A stretch of 30,904 nt of DNA from Saccoglossus kowalevskii (GCF_000003605.2 NW_003107095.1:408038-438941); one strand, 5' to 3'; shown: positions 12,101-22,632, counted from the stretch's first letter. Notes: a model not told the origin generated them from the sequence alone. Made by a program: numbers and translations.

Positions 12101-15100
12101 CGGCACTTAGATGTTCAGCATTCGTAGATATTTCCACTATTCTGAGAGCATAGCAAAAAAAATTCTTATTATTTATTTTTCAATTCATATCCTAGACTAT
12201 TACGCAATTGAGCATGTCTGGTAATCAAAATGCGTATTGGCAATTGGAATACAGTACCTCATCTCTACATTCGGCATACACTTGAAATACTTCGGCAGAA
12301 CTTGCTTGACTTGTTTAACTATCTTCTCATAACCTTCCAACAACTCGTTCTGACAATTTAAGATAACAGCGTCACGTTTATTAAACACGATCACTTGTTT
12401 TCCACGTTTTTCCCCCTGCAACATCATAGTTCCATCGACCTATTAAATGCTTAATAATCCGTTGTGCGAATCGTGAACTTAATGAAAACAATCTAACCTA
12501 AACGTCGTACTGGCCACGCCTGTAAAACATGCGCCCAGTTATGTCACATGTCAACGGAAAAAAAACGATTTCGATATGTGTACAAGGTATAAATGCAAAC
12601 GAAGATCTAAGCAGTCAGATTTATTTGTATATCAGGCAACAACAATTAATAGAATAAATCGCTATTCTCTTTACTGGATTTGTTTTTAAAGAAAGCGTCA
12701 TCACTGCAAATGCCCCTCGAAAGATGTCTAGCAAAACCGAGTTTGGTATACAGCTTCAAATTATGTTTCCGTGCGCATGTTTAAAACTCATGCAGTAATA
12801 ATACCAAAATAAATCTCTCCACACCATATTAATCTCATTTAATCGAATCATACGTTTCTTTTGTCATGTTTTTCGTCACCGTTGTGTATTTGGTGGCGAA
12901 TTTTCACATGTGTATTACGTTCTACAGGTAATACATTTTCAAACGTATGGTGTATCTTTTCATGTTTTTTTTTTCATTTTTCGGCGTCGTTAAGACTTAT
13001 TCAAGAAGTGATCACCACTCCTCGGTGGGAGGTAACAATGATGTGACAGTATCAACCTACCTTCGTTTTGAAGTAAAAACGTTTCTCATTTCTTAAATAC
13101 TCAAAAAATGATTTGATGTCGCCTTGGAAACCAACCTGCTTCATTACCTGCGCATGAAGAGAAAACAATCAGGAAATAGCCATAGGTTCAGTTGTTTTTA
13201 CAATATAAATGAATATTCAAAAATATGAATAGATAATATAAATGACCATAGAAATTAATGCAGCTTACCCGATGCATATTTTCTTTAATTCGTTTCACCT
13301 CTCTGAACCCTATGTTATGGACCTCCTCTGCTGATAGGTCACAGGTAATATGGAACTTTAGCGATTCCTCGTAAAATGCCTTGCCATTTGGTAATGCCGA
13401 TGACCCCATATTTGTTCGAAGGTGATTAAAGTATTCCTGCATGTAAATTTAAATTAATGAAAGAATAACAACACGTTTTAATAAAAATAAATAACATTAC
13501 GATACAATACTGGGTACTGGACAACAAACGTGTTCGATGCAGCCAAAGAAGTATGTAACATTGATATCAGCATACTGACACTGACATAAACTTAGGTCCT
13601 AAAGTCACTCTTATCACGTCGATACACAATCAAATATAGTATTTACTTCAGTTACACCAATCAACATATTAATCATCCTTCAAAGAATAGATCAATACAT
13701 CTCACACTTTCCATAAACATATGAAGTAATCTATCTAGCCATACGTGATGCATGTAAACTTACTTTTTTCAGAAAAACCACTAATGTCTTGACAGACTCT
13801 TGAATATTATTGACGATTAAGTGAATGCCCTGTGATTTGATCTCTTCTTTTCTGATACAATAGACAGAGAAATCAATGTAGTTCGTAAATTGCTATACAC
13901 TTTGTGAAGTGACCAATGCTATTTTCATATGATATTGATCTTTGACAACACAAACGAGCAGTTTATGTAACATTTTTGCTCAGCAGATCATGGTGAGGCA
14001 CACACTAGTTGGATGAATTGTTCGCAGTGAATGAGAAATATCACAAATATATTGTTTGTGTTGTAATCCCAGTTTTAATGATTTTAATTCTGCGACGGGA
14101 CGACACAGTTCACCATCTTGCAAATCCAACAATATAATGAAATTAACCCATCCGCATTCTTCTATATGAAAGACGTATGTAGGTGTACGAAGAGTAATGA
14201 ACACATACTGGTTCAAGGTATAGATGTAGGTTCATGGGAACTAAAGGTATGCAATTGTGATTATTTATTCGCACTAGCAAGTAGTAGCTAGCGATAGCCA
14301 AACTACAACTGGCGTTTGTACTTTAACAGTTTACGTTGACGTGGAATGAAAGGTGTTAAAATCAAGAAGATATTTTAGCTTCAAGATCCAACATGAAAAT
14401 GTTTGGGATCACACACTGACATTAAACAATACGCCGAGAAATGTATCAAATTGTTCCACGCACTTATACACAGCCTGTACATTTAAACAAATCCGTAACA
14501 ATGCCTTTTTATTGGCAATGTATCAAGAGTTTCACTATGTTTCTAAGCTGGGTATATATTTTCATGTATGCCAATTCAATCATAGAATTGTCGAAGCCTA
14601 TGATTCTACGTACATCATATTACCATTCTGAAATGTTGTGAAACATTAGCCTTTTTGTAAATCTAGCAAGTCGATAATAAACATTTCATCAACATTAAGA
14701 GAAACCTTTACCTGTCTTTAGGTATATTTGTCAGCTCACTAATTTCTCGAATGGGGTGTAAAAGGCGGTATCCTTTGGGTCCAATAGGGAGAACTTCTCA
14801 TTGCTTTCTGCCATTCCTTTCTTAAGAAAAAGAAAAAAGGAGAAAATAGTTTAACAGCATAGCTATATTAAACAAGAAATAAATAAAAGACTAAAATCTT
14901 TTTGTTCTCACCACACAGTTGACATGGTGTGTCATTCCTTCCTTGATTCCTTGTTTGAAAAGTTGAATAAAACAATTCATCTGAAAAAAAAATGTGATAA
15001 TGATCATACATACAGGGAGATTTAATGATATCAAAGACGAAAATAACGTTTTTTTGCCCGAATCGGTAATTGAAGTCCAGAAATCCATCCAAGGTATCTA

Positions 15101-17502
15101 CATACATGCACAGTATTAAAGCAATTGAGCTGGTAGTTGATTGTGGGATTCACACCCACATCGACACTGTGGAGCCTATTCAGTAGGCATCATAACATAA
15201 TTATTTTGCACTATTTGTTAATTGGGTCATGAAACAAGTTTAATTATTACTGTTTCGTTCCTCGCCGCCCGTATACCGTATAGTAGATTGGTCGCATAAC
15301 GCCCCTACAAACAGTATAGCTCGATTTACACAGGATCAACTGTTATGTGTGGACAGTACATTCGTAATGTTTTGAGAATTTACATAAGCAGCATTTTGTC
15401 ATTCCAGGATAAGCTTAGCTCATATAGTTTACTATGAATATGAAGCAGAGGGTTGATGTGCTCACCCTAATGAATTATGTATCAAACTATCCTGGTCCCC
15501 CGTACTGAACACTGTCACACAGCTATATCACACTTTGCTTTCAACATTTTAGTCATACACTCATTTTCTATTGTCTTTGAATATACCCTGCTATAATGAC
15601 AAATTAATTCATCGATGGAAATGATGTTATAGTAAGAACATGGTTACACACACATTGAATCAGACGATCGGATTAAAAAAAAATACCTGCTCAGGGAACT
15701 TTTCATATCTTGACAGTAACTTGTTATAATCGCCTTCGTTTTCAAATTTCATTCGATTGATGACGCGGGCAAAGTAGAAACGACCATCTTCGGGCGAATT
15801 GAGGCACAACAGATAACTAGACGCGATATTAGGAATAAGAATTACAAAAAAATAACACATAGTCCTTACAATGAATTATTTATGAAATATAATATTTGAG
15901 TGTGTGTGTATATATACATCAATTTTGTGAGTATATATTGCCATATTAGAGTATGTACGAGTCACGTATTATACAAAAAGAGCAGACACATTGTCAGCTA
16001 CACGTGTGTTAAACAGCGCCATGGTGGTTTGCACAGCGCACTGAAAAATGAATGGGCCGCTAATAATGATTCATTGAAAACACACCGTCTACATGACATC
16101 ATTCAAGCAGATCAAACGTTTGGGGATACAGCGACGTTAATCCGAAACAGAAATAGTAACAACACGCGTATGGCCGATGAATATTATACAGATCTAGCTG
16201 AAATAGTAACAACTTGCCCCTTAAATTTAATTCCCGACAGGAACATGTTGAGTTCTTCTTTCAATATAACATAATTTGTCCAGTCTTCTGCGTCCATGTC
16301 AGATTCATCGTGGCAGTTCAACTGACGTAAGAACTCTTCGCCTTGTTTCTGTTACAACAAGCAAATATAAAACCTTAATAAAAAGCAAACATGTAGCCCA
16401 CAAGTTACATGTAATTTACTAACATACTAGAATATTCGGAAAGCGAAATGTAATGTATTATATTATAGTAAGATTCCATGTTAGAGTTAAAGTTAGAGTT
16501 TTATAACTGCAATTGGCCACGTGACCCATTTTCCTGGACGTGTGTTCCTTTCTGTAACCCCACGCTTAGTATTTGTCTTTCCATGTAGATTAGTATTCGT
16601 AATACTTGTTTTACGATTTGCATTGGCAGATTGCCAAGTTTCTTATATGCATATCAGTAACACCCATTGTTCAAGCGTTTAAGCGTGTGTAATTAGCTAA
16701 CAGGCAGGCATTTCTGATCTTTGAGCTTAGATAATTGTACTTATTAGAGCCTGGGGGAATTAATAGTTTTCACCAATCCTCCATTACTGGCACACCAGAG
16801 AACGAGCACTGAATACCAGCATAAAAAAGGATCAAGCCCACATTGGAAGCGCAAAGGTGATTTAAAGTGCCTTCACACGGCGAAACCCGTAATTGACAGG
16901 CATCTTTGGACATTGAATGGAGACGATGGATGGAGGCCATGGTGAAGCGTTTGGCTTCTCTGTTGTGTGTCAATAAGTTCATTTGGTATTTGAGATCAAA
17001 AACATCGTTTCAAATAATTACAGTAGCAGTTCATTAGAACCGTTCACCCATAACTCTAATTCTAACTCTGCCCCTTCAGTCCCACCCCAGCACCCCTCCT
17101 CCATTTCAATTTGATATACCAATATTTGGGTATAAATATTTGGAGGGGCATATTGAATTGCATTGGGCGACTAGTGTTAGGGTTAGGGTTCAGGTTGAGT
17201 TAGGGTTGCAGGCTGAGGAAACCCCCACCCCACCCCACCAAATGGCGATACAGCCAAATATACTAGATCCTGCTACTCCACATTACGCATCGCTACGCTA
17301 CGACAAGTCCATTGCTTACCTTCATACCATCATACGTTTCGAGCGTATGACAATCCAATTGGTCGTCGTAAACATGGCACCCCGTCAGCGTTGCGAATTC
17401 GGGTCTGATTTTCAATCTCCAGTTCCAATAGACATCAGCCAGCTGGCGAACGGCGCTACTAACCCCTTCCTTATGGTGGCAGAATTGTAACGCTTCCGAC
17501 AT
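9121..17502 (-). CDS. DUF885 family protein, copy B, 15 exons, frameshifted in exon 5
   Basis: Exons in transcript order: 17320-17502, 16218-16348, 15687-15816, 14912-14980, 14712-14820, 13764-13851, 13269-13436, 13061-13147, 12258-12349, 12025-12141, 11510-11681, 10063-10127, 9800-9974, 9642-9708, 9121-9236 (TGA at 9121-9123). With one base restored in exon 5 they give 1770 nt in a single frame, about 589 residues, as expected for a DUF885 protein. Exon 11 has HEAEPGHHLQ, a gluzincin-like HExxxGHH zinc site. Exon 12 begins GWGMYSEFLGEE, so with the last Glu of exon 11 it gives the EGWxxYxE motif that may hold the third ligand and support catalysis. Later parts (CRLVVDTGLHVYGW, TLPGQGCAYTIGELKIRELR) are family hallmarks. 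No signal peptide or membrane segment is seen. The start is the ATG shared with copy A. Exon 9 could begin earlier, at 12413, in the same frame, adding 21-22 residues. Substrate unknown. Confidence 0.85.
9642..10127 (-). CDS. Copy B exons 12-14 (C-terminal catalytic half)
   Basis: Three small exons separated by introns of 88 and 91 bp encode GWGMYSEFLGEEMGLYDDPY, then FGRYCSEIFRACRLVVDTG, then GCAYTIGELKIRELRKK. All three keep frame and standard GT-AG sites, with no stops. That the 3' half is intact argues the exon 5 lesion is recent or an artefact. Confidence 0.85.
11461..11483. other. Perfect hairpin just inside intron 11
   Basis: TTTTAGGAGT and ACTCCTAAAA pair over 10 bp with a 3-nt loop, 27 nt downstream of the exon 11 donor in transcript sense. 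In RNA this would be a stable stem next to the 5' splice site. Function is not known. Confidence 0.5.
11510..11681 (-). CDS. Copy B exon 11, zinc-binding motif
   Basis: This exon encodes MFEMMSLCLHEAEPGHHLQ and ends at GYIE before a GTGAAT donor. His-Glu and the His-His pair fit the HExxxGHH signature of the DUF885 family. The following intron (10128-11509, 1382 bp, the longest in the gene) splits the motif region from EGW. Confidence 0.9.
14731..14739 (-). other. 1-bp deletion and premature TGA in copy B exon 5
   Basis: The plus strand reads CAGCTCACTAATTTC here, where copy A (about 170-185) reads CAGCTCAGCTAATTTC. The missing base lies between 14738 and 14739. It shifts the frame so that TGA is read at 14731-14733, after about 200 residues. 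The sequence beyond it still encodes ELTNIPKDR in the original frame, matching copy A. Confidence 0.85.
16212..16217 (-). other. GC-type 5' splice site after exon 2, copy B
   Basis: AAGGG|GCAAGT is the same donor as in copy A. Joining to the exon 3 acceptor (TCTAG|TTATCTG, exon from 15816) gives KFKGYLLCLN in frame, as expected for the family. Confidence 0.7.
17041..17210. mobile_element. Foldback insertion with TTAGGG-like arm in intron 1 of copy B
   Basis: The left arm has CCATAACTCTAATTCTAACTC and the right arm has GTTAGGGTTAGGGTT and GAGTTAGGGTTG. A small inner palindrome, CCTCC...CCAATATTTGG...GGAGG, sits between. Copy A lacks it at the matching point in its intron 1, so it arrived after the duplication. 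A related element lies at 5823-5957. It is not a telomere: only two perfect TTAGGG units are present. Confidence 0.5.
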
Positions 17503-17527
17503 CTTGTACGTCTACACGGTTACAGGT

Positions 17528-17537
17528 TATTTAAATA
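17528..17537 (-). promoter_or_regulatory. TATA-like TATTTAAATA upstream of copy B
   Basis: It occupies the same position as the copy A motif, 26-35 bp before the ATG. The same caution applies: the implied leader would be almost nil. Confidence 0.25.
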
Positions 17538-17857
17538 GATAAATACAAGCAATGTGTACTTTGAGATCAAACAATTGGTCGGTAAATTATTAAATTCGCA
17601 TTGGTGGCCATATTGTCAATGACCTGGATAGCGTGGGCGTTACACACAAGGTCACGAACTCACAGTGCACTGACAGTGTTTGAGATGCCGAATTCTCAGT
17701 ACCTCGAATACGCACATTGCCTCTAGATGGCGCTAGATTACGATGCATCTTGGGTAAAGGTCGACATTGTTTACATTATGTCACCGAGTAGCCATAGATA
17801 CGTACATAAAGAGTTTGCTAACGGTACGCGTTTCCTGCATTTATTATCGTTTTTAAG

Positions 17858-18190
17858 TGCGAGGCTGTCGACTGTTATTCCCATACTGCTAAGTTAGGAC
17901 GTCTCGTCAAGTATCCATGAATGTCCGGTTTAAAATGGGTGAAATGGCCAAGAAATAATCGTAAAAGAGTAGCTCGTTGGAAAAGAATAATAAGGAGAAA
18001 TGTAAAAACAACTACCGGTAACGAGAATAACGTTTTGAATGAACTGAAAGTGACAACAAGAACCAGACTGCTCCAGACACTTTGATTCGGACCAAATTAC
18101 TGAACGTGGGGCGGCAGTAGGGGACCCGGAGTATTTTGCGTGGAACAACTGGGGTAAACCGGCAACAACTACGGTCAACAGGGAGTTGGA
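17858..18190 (+). pseudogene. THAP zinc-finger remnant of the transposase
   Basis: Reading from 17858 gives CEAVDC, then LGRLVKYP, then GLKWVKWPRNNRKRVARW, and after a +1 frame change CSRHF at 18069. This is the C-x4-C ... C-x2-H-F zinc ligand order of THAP DNA-binding domains, followed by AWNNWGKP as often seen after the domain in such transposases. An in-frame TGA and the frameshift show it is dead. Spacing between Cys pairs is longer than usual, which suggests an insertion. Confidence 0.65.
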
Positions 18191-18711
18191 AAACTTATGT
18201 ATTTTAATAAATTATTAAATAATAAAATGTTAAATAACTTTTCTTTTACCCACCCCCCCCTTTTCTGGTATCGATTTACTTGAAAGTAATAAACGGACGT
18301 TGGTTGGTATGAAGTTTTGTACGATGTTGTGAATCAAGATCTGTTAATAATTTCATAAGACTCTTCTCTCAGCTATTTATTCTCTTAATAAACCAAAACG
18401 TTATAAATCTAAAGGAAGTGCCGAATATCTTTGATAGCATTGATTATGTAGTGATAGGAGTTAACACTTAGAAACTCGAGATGAGGGCTTGGGTTAAAAA
18501 TTTCACAAATGATATACCTTCACTTAATTTTGAGCTTCTTTTTACAAGATATTTTTAAAAATATTTGCTTTTCTCTCCAATATTTAATACATGTACGCTT
18601 TTATAAACTTATTTTCGGGAACTTTCTTTGCAATATTTGTTTTTTTTAAATTATAGGGGCCCCCATTTTTAATATTTTATGCATATTCGTGTATTTATTT
18701 TAATTGCAGTT

Positions 18712-19360
18712 ATGGAACCCATGTTGCACTGCTGGGAGGTCCCATCACCATCTTGCCATGAGTATTTGCATTTTGCCTCACTACAATATGTTGATGTTGA
18801 AATGCAAACTGATCTGAAAATGGCAGATATTGATAGAATGAATAACGAAATTAAATCATCCACAATAAAAGGTCAAATATTGTGTTCCTGTACAACATAA
18901 ACTGATGAGAGGGTTGCGTTTTTTTACTGGATTTCCCTCCAGGAATATACTTGTTGGTATGTCACTTACTGTTAAAACAGAATCCTAATTATGAATAGAA
19001 ATACTACGAATTTATCCAAATTGATCACAATTTATCCAAACATTCTTGCTATTAGTTTTTATGATGGAGATATACAAATTGTAGGCTGGTGGCATTAAGG
19101 TTAAAACAATATATATTCCAGTACCCCAACTACCCTACTTTCTGTGACAAGTGTTGACAAAGTCAAATAATTATTTGTATGGTATCAAAATCTGCAGCTT
19201 ATGCTTGATGCACATTCGCCTTGATATACCTCTTCTTGTTCTGGCAAATTTATTTGATATCAGTACATCAACTATTACAACTATAACAATTACATGGATA
19301 ACTTATATGCATCAAGTACTGGGTTCTTTCCTTCTGGTTTGACATACCACTAGATTTCCG
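18712..19360 (+). pseudogene. Linker and helix-turn-helix remnant of the transposase
   Basis: MQTDLKMADIDRMNNEIKS (near 18801-18860) resembles the coiled linker before HTH_Tnp_4. After a break, ERV-FFTGFPS can be read near 18905-18945. Then IRLDIPLLVLANLFDIS with STITTITITWITYM (19210-19310) fits the helix-turn-helix. Frames change between blocks. Confidence 0.6.
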
Positions 19361-19783
19361 CAAACACTTCCCAAATACCAGATGCGTGTTAGACCGTGCA
19401 GAGTTTTTTTATTCATCGTCCAAGAAACAAGGAAGAGCAGTACGAAACGTTTTCTCAGTACATACAATGTATGTTTGGAGCTTTTACCTTTGTCAGCGAT
19501 TTACGGTCAGGCAATGTTTCTGACAAGTACATCACTGACCACAGAGGGATTATCGATAAATTTGAAGAGGGTGATGCAGCAGTGACTGATAGAGGGTTGC
19601 AAATTGAGGATTTACTCCTTAAAAAGGGTGCCACTTTAATTGCATCCAGCGTGTAAAATGTTGGCGGATACTGAAATATCAGATTCCACACAGCTTAAAT
19701 GAAATTTCATCTATGATAGTCCAACTAGTAGCTGCCTTGTGTAATTTGAAGGGACCACTATTTTACAGCAAAGGAGAAAAATA
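19360..19783 (+). pseudogene. DDE_Tnp_4 catalytic domain remnant
   Basis: LDRAEFF marks the first catalytic Asp (codon 19392-19394). An extra T in the following T run shifts the frame, which continues IHRPRNKEEQYETFSQY. The segment after this is shortened, then GAFTFVSDLRSGNVSDKYIT and DRGLQIEDLLLKKGATL (second Asp, codon 19588-19590; the family has ADRGF). After a stop the C-terminal block IPHSLNEISSMIVQLVAAL is legible in another frame. The stretch that should carry the third acid is missing. Confidence 0.75.
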
Positions 19784-20700
19784 ACCTTACAAAAGAAACC
19801 TGTTAAATGCGCTAAGAAGCTGTATCAAAAATAAAATGTCAATATATATCTTATTAAAACAACATTTTGTTCAATTATTTCAACTCAATGAGTGCAAAAG
19901 TGAGTATAAGTTGTGAAACAATGCAATATTTATTTATTAATTTACACACAAGTAAGGTTTATGATATCATTCAAAACATCAGTCATTATTTAAATTCAAT
20001 AAATTATTAATTTATTATAAATTTAAAATGTCTTATATAATATGAACTCATTTGTGTAATGTATGGTAATACATGTACACTGTGTATATTTAAAAATTTT
20101 ATGTAATTTACAATAAATTGCCTGTTTGAAATTTTATGTAATTTATAATATTTAATTTTATTTACAAATTAAATATGTAATTTATCATAAATTATATGTA
20201 TTTATATTTGCAATCTTATGTAAATAATAATTTAATAATACATTTCCCTATACTTGTCATGACACAGTCTACATTGTACAATAATAAACAAAATGGTGAA
20301 CCATTCTGCCATTTTAAATCAGAACTCAATGCATGTATATGTAAAGAAATGATTTGATTCATACTTAGAATGTTGGAAATGCTTCTTTTGATATTTTTCA
20401 AGTTTTAAATGGATGCCATTCAACCATCCTGAAATCTGCCATGGAACAAATCTATGTGTGACAAGAATGACCAACAGATTAACTACCTCAAGATAACTAC
20501 AAAAATGTTCATTACACATGTTGATGAAACTATTCACTTAATCAATAATAAAGTTGTGGTATTACACCTTCTACAAACACCTTGGTTGCTTGGTTGCGAA
20601 GTATATATTGGGCATTTACCTGTTTTATTTCTTATAGAACTCTCAAAATATCATGATTGTCCAAGGATTTATAATTCTCAGGTGTTGGACCTTTTTTTTC
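19784..20700. other. AT-rich interior of the transposon
   Basis: Between about 19850 and 20240 there are degenerate direct repeats of ATTTTATGTAATTTA-type sequence. No supported coding segment is seen on the plus strand. Confidence 0.4.
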
Positions 20701-20855
20701 TTAGTGTACTTTTATCTTTTCGGTAGTCAAGATATGATGCTCTTTCCTTCGCCGCGACCATTCTTCTTTTGTGTCTGTGTACACAACAGTATTTTTATCA
20801 ACTCTTCGACGATTAAAATCAAAGACAGACAACATGCTTGCAAGATCCGTCATCT
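20701..20855 (-). pseudogene. Possible exon of a second transposon gene, minus strand
   Basis: A strong acceptor (T-rich tract, then ATTTCAG) precedes a frame reading MTDLASMLSVFDFNRRRVD and then YTDTKEEWSRRRKEH. The charged, repeat-free composition looks coding. I do not recognise the family. Opposite-strand second genes occur in some THAP-type elements, so this may be one, but that is inference. Confidence 0.3.
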
Positions 20856-21534
20856 CTGAAATAAAAAAAAACAGTAATTGTACATGTCTAATTGAGAAAG
20901 AACACTTGAAATTACTGGCTTTGAGTAAGAATAGAATAAAGATTTTTGGAAATTGGAAAAACATTAGGTTGATACTGGTTCAGCTGGTTACCATTATTTT
21001 ACAAAAGTCTGGAGTTGATTTTTAGATTTCCCGGCCATGTTCACTTGATGGTCGCATAATTACCCCCCCCCAAAAAAAATAGCACCCAATTTCAATGCCT
21101 AAATTGATAAAAGTGCCTTTTGAACAATGAGGCATATTACGAATTAAAATTAAATTTCAGTAGAGAATTTATATTTTCTACCAAAATTTAGGAGCAACAT
21201 TTTGCCTATTTTTAAAAATAAAAAATAAAAGAGACTCGACGTGTTTTGTTTTCTGATTACTGACGTTGGCGGTCAGAAAATTACGGGGATATATCTGGTT
21301 GCATATAATTATATACACATTTAAATAAACATACTCACGCTGCAACACACTCACATCCAGCTGATTTAATACAACCGTTGGTAGATACCAGTATCCAGGT
21401 CTCGTACCTCCCAGCTGTTTGTCTTTGCTCTGATTTGACTAACGCTTGTAGGTAAACATGTTGTGTATGATCTTGTATATACGACCGACTAGAGGGCGCG
21501 CTTATTCAAGGTACTGAGAATTGTTCGAGTTACG

Positions 21535-21618
21535 CAAAGGCTCATGGGTAGACGCTTCTTTGTAAACAATAACACGCTATGGCCATCTGACGTATGCGCA
21601 AGCAACGACTCCCCCGCT
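21535..21618 (-). mobile_element. TTAA-type MITE, truncated copy
   Basis: Reverse orientation relative to the dimer at 23291. It keeps the end CCCCCGCT next to TTGA (a decayed TTAA) and internal GGGTAGACGCTTCTTTGTAAACA. The other half is absent; the break lies about 12 bp from the THAP transposon edge. Confidence 0.7.
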
Positions 21619-21622
21619 TTGA

Positions 21623-22460
21623 GCAAAACAAAACATCCGTAATTTGCCCGTAACCCAAAGCACAATACGTTCGGTTTGATATGAGAGGTGAACATTCAAT
21701 ATGTTTGATATTTCAGAAAATCCATTACAACAGTGTTTATTATAACAAGTTTACATTGTGCTGAAACGGTTACTTCAAAATCATTTCATCCTATCGACGT
21801 AGACATGGTGGCCACGTGTCTGGTGAAACTTTCCAGCCAGTTGGTCCACGTTGCTTTACGGTTTTTTTTTTCCATTTAATACGGCAATGTAGAACGTCCG
21901 ACACCACGTACGTGTCATAGATAAATCTTATTATGTTAATACATGTAGACGTTTGTTGCTAATGAAAAAAAAAGTCAATTATCTAGAACATGGAAAGTAA
22001 ACATGCTTATATTGTGTTGTTCCGGTCCCTGGTTGTTTCATAATAACTAGATCTCCAGGGAGCGTTTTTCATGTGTAATCAGTCATCTTTGCGATCGTTG
22101 TATCGCTAGGGGGTATATCACTCATATCACAACTTGTTCATTCCTTCGCTCTCACTCACTGCCGACTTGAGCGAAACTACCGATTCTTAACAAATGTATG
22201 TAACACCCAAGGTACGTAGCGGCATGTGTAGAAAAGGCGGCGTTGCGTGAAAAGGTCTTCCAAATAAATTACTGTCTTTCACGGCTTTCATTTCGAAGCG
22301 GTAGCTATGCCATTCTAAATTCTATCCCACTGCAATTCACACATTTTAAACAAGACACACGTACGTCATAATTGCGAATGTAGTTCTGGATGCCATCGAA
22401 ACACTAATAATGGGCATATTTATGTTATTTATCAGTTAAAATGTCTTTCTATTACTATTC
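21623..22460. other. Upstream region of the first CaaX gene
   Basis: No coding region is recognised. The 5'UTR exon that must pair with the acceptor at 22462 should lie in or beyond this stretch but cannot be placed. An RFX X-box-like site is at 22389-22402. Confidence 0.4.
22389..22402 (+). promoter_or_regulatory. RFX X-box-like motif
   Basis: GATGCCATCGAAAC matches 11 of 14 positions of the X-box GTTGCCATGGCAAC, about 60 bp before the acceptor of the first CaaX gene. The aligned position of the second gene has lost the core. Weak. Confidence 0.25.
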
Positions 22461-22462
22461 AG

Positions 22463-22632
22463 AATTGAGGACGTCGTCGGACAAGCTCATCAAAATCAAA
22501 TTGATGTTTCAGTTTTTTTTATCATAGTATCTGTTGTTATTCTCTCGGTAAAAAAGATCGTGCTGATAAATAACGGTAGATTCTAAACAATTTGGGATTT
22601 TAAACAACAGTGAGGCCACACTAGAGGTTACG
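22463..22632 (+). other. 5'UTR part of the coding exon, first CaaX gene
   Basis: A pyrimidine-rich tract ending CTATTCAG (AG at 22461-22462) opens an exon whose first bases, AATTGAGGACGTCGTCGGAC, match the paralogue after its own acceptor at 27501. Leader lengths are 170 and 166 bp. This shows at least one upstream non-coding exon. Confidence 0.6.

Larger units (their letters stand above)
14590..17670. repeat. Segmental duplication, right copy
   Basis: Partner of 1-3640. Homology ends about 20 bp before the transposon that begins at 17691. Copy-specific differences include the foldback insertion in intron 1, the lack of the (TA)n tract in intron 3, and a short stretch at 15125-15185 that is absent from copy A. 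Confidence 0.85.
17691..21522 (+). mobile_element. Degenerate THAP + DDE_Tnp_4 DNA transposon (3.8 kb)
   Basis: Ends are imperfect inverted repeats of about 48 bp: AATTCTCAGTACCTCGAATA at the left against AATTCTCAGTACCTTGAATA read inwards from the right, then both continue with CCTCTAG. AATT lies at both outer edges and could be a 4-bp target duplication or part of the repeat. Inside, in order on the plus strand, are remnants of a THAP zinc finger, a coiled linker, an HTH_Tnp_4-like helix-turn-helix and a DDE_Tnp_4 domain, broken by frameshifts, stops and internal deletions. The layout resembles the THAP-bearing IS4/5-like elements of invertebrates (ISL2EU type is one candidate). The right 1.7 kb is AT-rich. 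It is inserted 189 bp upstream of the copy B ATG. Confidence 0.75.

Noticed and set aside
15125-15185. tRNA T-arm-like stem on the minus strand (GTGGG TGTGAAT CCCAC)
   Set aside because: Only a T-arm-like piece is present. No acceptor, D or anticodon arm can be folded, so it is not called a tRNA or SINE.
15900-16274. 124-codon plus-strand open frame
   Set aside because: It overlaps copy B exon 2 on the opposite strand and intron 2; a shadow.
17165-17205. Interstitial telomere
   Set aside because: Only two perfect TTAGGG units; better explained as the arm of a foldback element.
17140-17490. 116-codon plus-strand open frame
   Set aside because: Antisense to exon 1 of copy B and running through the foldback element.
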